25,986 nt of DNA from the NCBI GenBank assembly GCA_004335835.1, contig RWJK01001735.1, positions 1 to 25,986 of the forward strand. Direction: 5' to 3'. This DNA comes from Scenedesmus sp. ARA3 (lineage: Eukaryota > Chlorophyta > Chlorophyceae > Sphaeropleales > Scenedesmaceae). Shown here one piece after another: positions 19,201 to 25,986 of this stretch. The translations under genes and the position numbers were made by a program. The notes under the pieces are model-generated. The model was not told the DNA's origin and made no database searches. It was given only the letters and a program-made list of their open reading frames with translations. Numbering within the stretch: the first letter of the stretch is position 1; each line of letters opens with the position of its first letter.

Positions 19201-20162
19201 CACAACATAGCATCGCTGCATCACCCTGTATCCTATGTTGTGACCTGCAGGGATGCGCTGGAATCTGCGCTGTAAACGTGCGCTGACGTCATCCACAGCC
19301 TGCAGATGAGCTGGCAGCGTTGCCACTGCAACACAATTCATTCATCATATATCATCGCGTGTGCAATCCTGCTGCTACATGCTCTGGCCCGCAAGGGTGC
19401 ACTAGACTATGCGCTGTCAACACAACACAGCACCCCTGAACAAACACAATAATCACAGTCCTGCGTCTGCGGTTGTGTGTGCTTCTGTCCTGCAGGGATG
19501 CGCTGGACTCAGCACTATCAACGCAGCGCGCTGACGTCATCCACAGCCTGCTAGATGAGCTGGCAGCGCGCGGCGGGCTGCACTCAGCACTGGCCGGCAG
19601 GGATGCGGCCTCGCTGCTGCCGCTGCTGCGGCACCTCTCAAAGCACATCACGGACCCCCGGCACAGTGCGAGCTTGGCTGGCGTGGCTGCACGGGTGCTG
19701 GATCTGTATGCGCCTGTGGTGCACACAGACGAGCAGGTGCGTGCTGCGCGCTGCTTCAATGTGCTTGCAACGGTGTTGCAACTGCACGTCTGTTTTGTGC
19801 GATGCAATCCTTTGCGTGTTAGAGCGCCTGCGCCTGCTGATGTTGCATGTAGTGCCTTTGTGCTTGCCTTCGGGTGTTTGTCACAGCGCTGACAGAAACT
19901 GCCGGCACAGAAACCAGCACGTTAACACTGCCTGCTTCCTAAGCTCTTTCCGCTTACCTGTTGTCAGATTCATATACATCGGCCTTGCTGCTGCGCTGCA
20001 TCGCTGCCTTTTGCCTGTGCTGCTCAGGTCGATGCCGCGCTGGCTCAGCTGCGCGACGCGCTGCGCCAGGAGGTGGCGCTGCAGGAGAGCCTGCTGCGGC
20101 TGGCAGGCTGCCTGGAGCCGCTGCTGGCGGCGGCGCTGCTGTCAGGGGCCAGCATAGCTTAA
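14366..20162 (+). CDS. UTP15: U3 snoRNP-associated WD40 protein UTP15, nine exons
   Basis: Exons are 14366-14488, 14809-14880, 15162-15293, 15866-16097, 16717-16876, 17427-17715, 18457-18635, 19496-19736 and 20028-20162. They give 520 residues, against about 518 in human UTP15. The N-terminus (KYWKQFKAPV) and next block (YPYNFAVTAS) match the family. WD40 blades follow: RRTFSRFKDVAYSGCFRQDG, LRQLKGHQRPVHVARF, RLTGHEDYVRAAAVSP, GGYDHTVKLWDV, GGLLVTAGGTNLCIWD, VTCVKLSP, AGSLDGHVKIFEL and LLAVGMADGMLSVRK. The C-terminal UTP15_C domain shows NFRFFLRGRNAK, APYDRALRAF, DALDSAL and LAGRDAASLLPLLRHLSKHI. UTP15 belongs to the t-UTP/UtpA complex of the SSU processome and acts in the nucleolus in pre-18S rRNA processing and rDNA transcription. 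Seven of nine exons have decayed copies of one edge nearby. The choice between the 17186 and 17427 copies of exon 6 follows from the full-length continuation of the latter. Confidence 0.95.
15361..15426 (+). repeat. Copy of UTP15 exon 3 end
   Basis: This repeats 15228-15293 (YSGCFRQDGKLL... NGIVQ) at a 133-bp offset, with two amino acid changes (R to K and A to T) and an intact CAG|GTGCGT donor. It has no obvious acceptor of its own, so it could only serve as a downstream alternative donor. Confidence 0.92.
16232..16460 (+). repeat. Decayed copies of UTP15 exon 4 end
   Basis: The exon end at about 16067-16097 (VSPSSSDTWAS) is echoed at 16232-16266, 16330-16357 and 16415-16440, amid CAG runs. 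The first two keep a GTGGGT or GTGCGC donor-like end; the last is a fragment. Confidence 0.75.
16597..16635 (+). repeat. Copy of UTP15 exon 5 start
   Basis: After a CTGCAG acceptor this copies the first 39 bp of exon 5 (GGYDHTVKLWDVR), 120 bp before the true exon, with a single C/G difference. It ends in CGC|GTCAAA, so it might be read as a micro-exon. Confidence 0.9.
16977..17013 (+). repeat. Copy of UTP15 exon 5 end
   Basis: The block coding for TNLCIWDLLR plus donor GTGGGTG (16845-16882) recurs about 132 bp downstream as TNLCIRDLLR plus GTGGGTG. The WD dipeptide has become RD, so inclusion would damage the blade. Confidence 0.88.
17186..17259 (+). repeat. Copy of UTP15 exon 6 start
   Basis: Bases 17186-17259 (GGKLLQRLSNFQKTVTCVKL) repeat the true exon start at 17427 with a 240-bp offset and their own CTGCAG acceptor. 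After SPYA the copy diverges into a CTG run and stops. Confidence 0.92.
17909..18243 (+). repeat. Two copies of UTP15 exon 6 end in a 262-bp tandem block
   Basis: The exon end at about 17657-17715 (VGMADGMLSVRKHAKPKMVQ) is repeated near 17917-17977 and 18180-18240, with flanking intron (GGGTTTTGGCCCCTGCA, CAGCATGTTCTGGTGGGGTC) also repeated. The whole exon-end plus intron block was therefore tandemly duplicated, with donors CAG|GTGAGA and CGG|GTGAGG. Confidence 0.93.
18813..18898 (+). repeat. Copy of UTP15 exon 7 end
   Basis: The block coding for KAGSGDVV... YDRALRAF (18549-18635) recurs 264 bp downstream as KAGSRDV... YDRALRTF, then a TGA where the exon had an Arg codon, then CAG|GTGGGA. 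The copy is slightly shortened. Confidence 0.88.
19137..19440 (+). repeat. Three decayed copies of UTP15 exon 8 start
   Basis: Copies of the GGGATGCGCTGGACTCAG exon start lie at 19137, 19251 and 19397 before the true exon at 19496. The first two keep CTGCAG acceptors and the block GCTGACGTCATCCACAGCCT. The third has lost the acceptor and is the most diverged. Confidence 0.9.
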
Positions 20163-20189
20163 ACATAGCGGCAGGCCAGTGCAGCCATG

Positions 20190-20475
20190 ACAACATCTGG
20201 GGCTCAGCCGCTGCTGGCTGCAGCGCTGCTGTCAGGGGCCGGTGGCTTGAGTGTAGGCCTGTGCAGCCGTTTTGGGTGAAGCTGGCTCAGCGGCTGCCTG
20301 GAGCCGCTGCTGGCTGCCGCGCTGCGGCCAGGGGCCAGCATAGCTTGAAATGAGGGCTTTACATCTGGGATCCATTAAGGTGTGCTTAGGGTGCTGACAT
20401 CAGCCAAAGGAGCAGCTGGCTGGCTGCTCGGAGCCGCTGCCAGTGCCGCCGGCAGGGGCCAGCGTGGCGTGACAG
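20190..20475 (+). repeat. Three decayed copies of the UTP15 last exon end
   Basis: The coding block for CLEPLLAAALLSGASIA plus stop recurs at about 20197-20250, 20275-20347 and 20425-20472. The second copy keeps the GCCAGCATAGCTTGA ending. They lie in the 3' flank and would be part of the 3' UTR if transcribed. Confidence 0.88.
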
Positions 20476-21646
20476 CAGGCTCGGCATTAGTGGAGCAACA
20501 CAAACAGCGTGTTATGTTGTTGAGCGTGGAGTGAGTGTGGCTTGATGGCAGGCTTCAATAGTATTGGTGTGCTGGCTGCTGCGAGCAGCCCTGGCAGCAC
20601 GGCTGGGGCATTTGCTGGCGTTGGAACAGCGTGCTGGGCAGCTTACAATGCGTATGCAGCTGCAGAAGCAGCTGCACGAGCCATGCCGCTGCAGATGCTG
20701 GGCAAGTGCCCCAGGCCCGTTCCAGCAGCAGCAGCAGCAGCAGGGCTGTCATCAGGGTCCGCACACCATTCAAGGCAGTGGCTTGTGTATGCAACGATGG
20801 TTGAGGCAACGAACCTGGATGCCAGTAAAAGCAGGCCGCGCACAGTCAATCTGCAATGCATTGCCCCACCCGGGTCGCTCACACTTCCTGGCACTTTGAA
20901 TGGCATGTCGATCAGGCACCTTGTTTGGCGCTTGCCTTGCTGTAGCTGTGGCTGCAGTCACGACTCGTCTTCTTGGAACCGTTGCTGTTGGGTTGTGGCA
21001 GGTGCATGGCCTTGTCATGACAGAATTAAGATGTCGTCTTGCGATGGCGATAATGGCAGCAGGTATGCGTCACGCTTGTTGTAGTATGGCACTGTTGTTG
21101 TTTTCAGAGTCGGCCGGTGTTCCAGCGGCATGTGGGAAGTTTGGTGTATGGGCATGCTCGCATTTGGGTGCAAGGCCTGGCATGACTGTAGTGCTAGTGC
21201 TGCTGCACAACAAGTTGCAGCACCAGAAGCAGCAGCAGCTGTGTCAGCTGTGCCATGGAGCTAGCAAGGGACTCCCGGCAACATGATGATGACCATGTGC
21301 AGCCAAGTGGCATTGGTTCTTGCAACTCCTGACATTTTTGGTACCGTTTCCCGCGCCCATGTAACCATGTCACCCGACTCTCTCGACAACCCAGGTGCAT
21401 GTACGACCGTCAGTGACTGCTCTTGTTCGCACCCACAACAGATATTCCGTCGAGCAGCGTTCCGTTATGTTTCCTAAACTTCACGTTCGCCCGCTACTTC
21501 TCACCAGCCGTGAAGATTTTTACTCCGGAGCCCAAAGCCAACGGGTCAGTCAGTGCTATACAGTTTCAAAGCCCCGGACAAGCACTGCCTCACGCTGGTA
21601 ACTTCATTCCAGAGCCTGTTTTTTTGTCGTCCGTCGTTTAGGCGCC
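20476..21646. other. UTP15-OMT intergenic region
   Basis: No recognised gene. Plus-strand frames at 20542-21084 and 20900-21286 are open but Ala- or Cys-rich and lack any family motif. A short TGTAA occurs at 21360-21364 and could serve UTP15 only with a very long 3' UTR. The promoter of the O-methyltransferase should be in the last few hundred bases; no TATA box stands out. Confidence 0.5.
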
Positions 21647-24600
21647 ATGGCTTCTCCTGTCAGGAATGGTGCTGACCAGACAGCAGCAGCAGCAGCAGTG
21701 GATGCGAAGGTGACAGTACCGAGCGAGGCAGAGCTTGTCTTGGACATGTGCACGGCGCACTGGAAGCAGCAGGGTAAGATTCATTCAACGCATGCCGGTT
21801 TGCGCCTGCTCGCACCACATCACCATGCCAGCACAGCAGCAACTTTTGCACTTGCAAGCTGCTTGAAGCTGCGAGCTCTGCTGCCTTCGTCGCACCCTAC
21901 AACAAAGTATCACTCACCTCCAAGCAAACCGTACACTATCCTGCATCTCCCCATGTCATAGCTCTCCGTGCTGCTGTCAGGCTGGGTGTCATGGATGCTC
22001 CTGGCATGGCTGACTCTGCTGTGCCCATCAGCCAGCTGGCAGCACACACCAGCAGCAGCGAAGACCACCTGTACCGCCTACTGCGCTACCTCGCACAGTT
22101 TGGAATATTTGAAGAGCTGCCAGGCCAAGCCTTCAAGTTGACATCTATGGGGCAGCACCTGCGGTCTGACCACCCGTCAGGGCTGTGTTGTGCTGCTGCT
22201 GCCTTTGGAGACGCCGGGCACTACATACCCTGGATGCACCTGGACAATACAGTCAAAGAAGGTGATGAGGGCTTTGGGAGAGTTTCTGAAAACAATTTGA
22301 CATCGTCAGCCTCCTTGTGCTGCATGCACTGCCTGTGACCTGCCACGTCAGCGCCTGCTGCTTTTATGCAGCCTGCTGAGCCCAGTTTGCCCTGGATGCA
22401 TCTGGATAAGGCAGTCAAGGAGGTGACCCGGTCATAAATATCACCTTGCACGTCGAGTGACCATGGCGTCACCCCGAACCGCACGCACCGCGGGGCACAA
22501 ACAAACCTCTCCACCTGCCACTTGACCTCACAGCTGCTTGCAGCAGCCTGCTGAGCAGCGCTTAGCTAGCCCAGAGTGTCCTTCATACTCTATGGCTGTC
22601 CAAAAGCCGAGCACTGAAGTCTGGTGTCGTGTTCACACGCAGCTGTCCTGCTGCTGCTTGCGTTACGCTTGCAGGCAAGGCTGCCTTTGAGTTCTTCCAG
22701 CCAGGCCTGCCAGGCGGTGCCTTCCAGTACCTGACTCTGCCTGAGAACAAGGAGGAGGAAGACACATTCAACCGGCTCATGACGATGTTCACGAAAACAA
22801 TGGACACTGGCGTCGCCAAGCTGCATGTGAGGATGCACCTTAGAGTGTTCTGCTGCTGTGCTTTCCAGCATCATGTTGCACCGAAGCGAGTTGCCTGCCT
22901 TCCTGCCTGCCTGTCTGTGGTGGAACTACCTTGTTAACACCAGTTCAGCACGTTGCAGTCCAGAGGAGTCAGCTGGCAACTTGCACATGTGCCGGTGGAG
23001 CAGCATTCCTAATGCAGTACAGTGTGCAGGTGCCAGGCCCTTTAAGATGCTGCACCATCCGATGCATGAATGGGCCTTGAAGTGCACAGTACATGTTGCG
23101 CAGACTGCAAAGATCTACATTGATAACTTTTCTACAAGTAACTCTTACATTACTTGTCAAAAATTTGTGCTCCACAAACCTGCAGAACTTCAGCGGCTAC
23201 CGCGTGGTGGCTGACATTGGGGGCGGCTACGGTAGGCTGCTGATGGACATCATGGACGCACACCCAGGTGGGGCCGCAGGCAGTACTGGCCTGCTTGTAC
23301 ACGCAACCAAACAGCTGGAAGCTGGATAGCAGCATCACCCCCGGCAGCAGCGGCAGCAGCAGCAGCAGCAGCAGCGGCAGCGGCAGCGGCAGCACAAAGA
23401 GAGCCAAACTCAGCCAAAAGTTGCTGTTGGTGCAGCACCCTCAGGCTGTGGTTCACTGGCTGAGCAGCAAGCTGACAGCGCAGAGTACACAGACCAACGA
23501 TTGATCATCCAGGACTATTGTTGATGGTACACAGGATGACAGCCCAGCGCTGACAGCACCTGCCGCCAGCGGCCACAGCAGCGGCACACGCCAATGATTC
23601 TCCGCCGCTGCCGCCACCGCCGCTGCTGCTGCTGCTGCTGCTGTTGCTGTCGTGCAGGTGTCCAGCAGGGCATTGTGTTGGAGCTGGCCTCTGTGGTGGA
23701 CATGGTGCCTGATGTGCCTAACAGGTTCAAGGGCAAGATTGGCTGGGTGAAGGTGCGGTTCAAACCACAACATTGGCTTTGCTGCTGACAAGTTATCCTG
23801 TCACTGGTGACCTGCATTTGTGGCCGTGGTTTGGCCTGCAAGCAAACAATCTCACGCAACTTTGCTTGTGAATCATGCTGTGCTGCCGACTTTACCTTGA
23901 CCTGTGCTGCACGCAGGGTGACTTCTTTGAGTCCATTGGCGTCAAGGCCGACTGCTACGTGATGAAGAGCATCCTGCACGACTGGTGAGCTGCACCAAAC
24001 CTCCTGTTGCTGACACATACAGTATCACCTCCCAACTTGTTCTGTGAACAGCATCTGCTGGTCAGCATGCCAGCTGAGCTGCCCGCCAGGTCCACCACCT
24101 AAGAAACCTGGACTGCATGTGAAGCAATGTTGTCAACGTGTGCATAATCTTAATGTATAATACAACATGCCTCTGAAGAGGCACTGGGCGCATTGTCTTA
24201 GCGCGCCACATGGACACCCACACCATGCCTACAATAACCACTGTCATCCACACTTCATTAACTTGTGCTGCGTGCTGCTGCGCCAGGTCTGACGAGCGCT
24301 GCGTGACCATCCTGACCAACCTGCGGGCCAGCATGGCCCCTGGTTCTGTGCTGGTCAACTTTGACCGGCTGATGCCGTGCTTCGGCACGCCAGGCTTCCA
24401 CCCAGCTAAGGGCATGGACATCAACATGATGGTGAGGGGAAAGTAAATTATGGTACACTGGGAAGCACTATTAGTACTTGATAGTGGTGCAATCATTGAG
24501 TGTCAACTCAAGTTCCTCGCCTGGCTGAGGCATGCAATCTCATTAGCAGTTACTGCTGCTGTTAAGGAAGGTGTCATGCCCAGGAGTCTGCTGACCTTAC

Positions 24601-24868
24601 CGCCTGTCGCAGCTGGTGTGTCGCCAAAGCCGTTGTCATTCACTTTGTGGGCTGCACCCCCCAAGCTGTTGTCGACCTGTGCTGATACCCCGCTTCGCCC
24701 CACCCCCTCCCGCCGCCCTGTGCGCTGCTGCAGACCATGGTTGGTGGCAAGGAGCGCACCACGCAGCAGTGGCATGACCTGCTGGGCAAGGCTGGGTTCA
24801 CCATCACCAGCATCAGCCAGGGTCCCAGCATGGCGGCTATCCTGGCAGTGCCCTCGCCACCTAACTGA
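21647..24868 (+). CDS. Class II SAM-dependent O-methyltransferase (COMT/ASMT-like), eight exons
   Basis: Exons are 21647-21773, 21962-22261, 22675-22826, 23186-23267, 23658-23752, 23917-23984, 24287-24431 and 24734-24868. Phases match throughout and give 367 residues, normal for the family (PF00891 with an N-terminal dimerisation domain). The dimerisation part shows ALRAAVRLGVMDAPG and LYRLLRYLAQFGIFEE. SAM-binding motif I is VADIGGGYGRLLMDI, followed by GIVLELASVVDMVP. KSILHDWSDERCVTIL carries the catalytic His-Asp found in caffeate and N-acetylserotonin O-methyltransferases. The C-terminus has GGKERTTQQWHDLLGKAGFT. It should methylate a hydroxyl on a small aromatic or phenolic molecule in the cytosol; the substrate cannot be read from sequence. 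The start ATG at 21647 gives a short Ala-rich leader. Confidence 0.93.
22387..22425 (+). repeat. Copy of the OMT exon 2 end
   Basis: The block coding for PWMHLDNTVKE plus donor (about 22228-22263) recurs about 161 bp downstream as PWMHLDKAVKE|GTGACC. It is the same pattern of a duplicated exon end with donor as in the neighbouring genes. Confidence 0.85.
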
Positions 24869-24915
24869 GCCTATCTGAAAGGGATTGTATGGCTGCGAAC
24901 AAGTAGTTTACTGCG

Positions 24916-25067
24916 ACGGCAGCAGCAGCAGCGGCAGCAGCAGCAGCAGAAGCAGCAGCAAGCAGCTGTTCGGCGCTGACTTGCCTCCATGTGAGTCCAG
25001 CGTCAAGGACATCAGCCAGGGCCCTAGCATGGCAGCTATCCTGGCAGTGCCATCACAGCTGAACTGA
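24916..25067 (+). repeat. CAG tract and copy of the OMT terminal exon end
   Basis: An interrupted CAG tract (24916-24965) is followed at 25007-25067 by a copy of the last 60 coding bases at 24809-24868. The original encodes SISQGPSMAAILAVPSPPN and the copy DISQGPSMAAILAVPSQLN, each with a TGA stop. It lies 198 bp downstream in the 3' flank. Confidence 0.9.
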
Positions 25068-25986
25068 GCCTGCTCGCCGTGAACGATTCGACGCAGGTGG
25101 ATGGCTTAGCGCTGCTGCTGCTGAACACTGCAGCACCAGCAGCAGTAACAGCTGTGAGGTGTTGCCAAACACCCAACTGTGATGGCCAGGGAAGTAAAGG
25201 GTGTACAGCTGAGGTGGCAGCAGAAGGAGTTGCAGAGCCATCAAGCAACTGGCGCGCAGCTGCACCTGTCGCAAGAGACGATTGTTGCGCCATAGTGCTG
25301 CACGCCTGTTGGCTTTGCTGCTGCGTGTACAGTATGGGCTGCCTGACTGCGGTGGCTGTTCCTGCAACTCTGGCCAGCATGGTGCCCTAGGGCAGGCCTG
25401 CCAGCTGTGCTGTGCTGTGGTGCTTGCACTTCAGACAAACTATCCCTGATCATCATGTCACCGACGAACTTCGTTTGAAATGTTTTGAAAGCATATTTGT
25501 TGTTTATTCAGCAGGAGCTTCTCTCTGCCGATCTGCAGCACTGCTGTGTCCTTGCAAACGAACAGCCTGGGCACTTGGAGTGCCAGGAGACTTTGGCGGG
25601 GGTCTTCTAGTCCAGCATTGCTTGAAGGTGCGCAGCTGTGCATAACCAGCGTCCTTCGGGATCCTGGCTTTGTCTAGAATTCGTCATGGTACATGTGCCG
25701 CTGAACAGCAACTGCAGAAGCGCTGCTCAGCAGCACTGCACAGTGTCACAATGCAGTGTCGCAATGCAGTGCACTGCCAGCAATGTCAATTGTTGTTGTG
25801 GCCTGTGAACGGAGAACTGAAAAGTTTCGAATTGAGTGTCACATTTTCAGTTATCATCAGGCTCAAGCTGCGGGTTTGGGCCGACAGTGCATTGAGCACT
25901 GCTGCAGTTTTGTGGAAACTACACCCAGCTGGGCATGGTACAAACGCAGCATCTGCATTTTGCAACAAATCAACACAGCTTGCAAG
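25068..25986. other. No recognisable gene
   Basis: Nothing here matches a family I know. Short open frames on both strands are mainly low-complexity. Around 25739-25775 the 13-mer CAGTGTCACAATG and variants repeat about three times. It may be the OMT 3' UTR and intergenic DNA. Confidence 0.5.

Noticed and set aside
20542..21286. Possible small genes between UTP15 and the O-methyltransferase
   Set aside because: Open frames are Ala-, Cys- or Gln-rich with no domain, no splice support and no start context worth calling.
1..25986. tRNA or rRNA genes
   Set aside because: No cloverleaf with a GGTTCGAATC-like T arm or rRNA-like segment was noticed on reading either strand; a covariance-model scan could not be run.

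Overview
The window looks like nuclear DNA of a chlorophyte green alga, probably of the Chlamydomonadales/Sphaeropleales type. This rests on dense GT-AG introns, genes split into 7-9 short exons, a chloroplast-type RlmN, an exostosin-like GT47 gene and very abundant CTG/CAG tracts. A TGTAA polyadenylation signal lies behind one gene. The genus is not resolved.

Five protein genes were rebuilt exon by exon. For the helicase, UTP15 and the O-methyltransferase, splice phases agree at every junction. Left to right: (1) 571-5522 (+), a DEAD-box RNA helicase whose 5' end lies outside the window; (2) 6533-8026 (-), a GT47 exostosin-like glycosyltransferase broken by two frame changes; (3) 9948-13876 (-), an RlmN-type radical SAM rRNA methyltransferase that lacks the exon for the third Fe-S cysteine; (4) 14366-20162 (+), a complete UTP15 WD40 ribosome biogenesis factor; (5) 21647-24868 (+), a complete plant-type class II O-methyltransferase. 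RlmN and UTP15 are divergent and share about 490 bp of upstream DNA. The 6.5-10 kb stretch also holds a 284-bp hAT-like MITE with an 8-bp target duplication and a minisatellite of about 100 bp period overlapping the end of rlmN.

The most striking property is architectural. In all three multi-exon families, and in the helicase, introns and 3' flanks hold tandem degraded copies of the neighbouring exon edge, usually with its splice donor or acceptor (periods about 77, 94, 115-133, 240 and 262 bp). Many acceptors are also formed by the end of a (CTG)n tract, as (CTG)nCAG|exon. Together these suggest exon-boundary duplication driven by repeats, which may create or lengthen introns, supply decoy splice sites and have deleted a catalytic exon in rlmN.

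Three of the five genes concern RNA (helicase, rRNA methyltransferase, SSU processome factor). I see no sign that they form one pathway cluster beyond the divergent rlmN/UTP15 pair.
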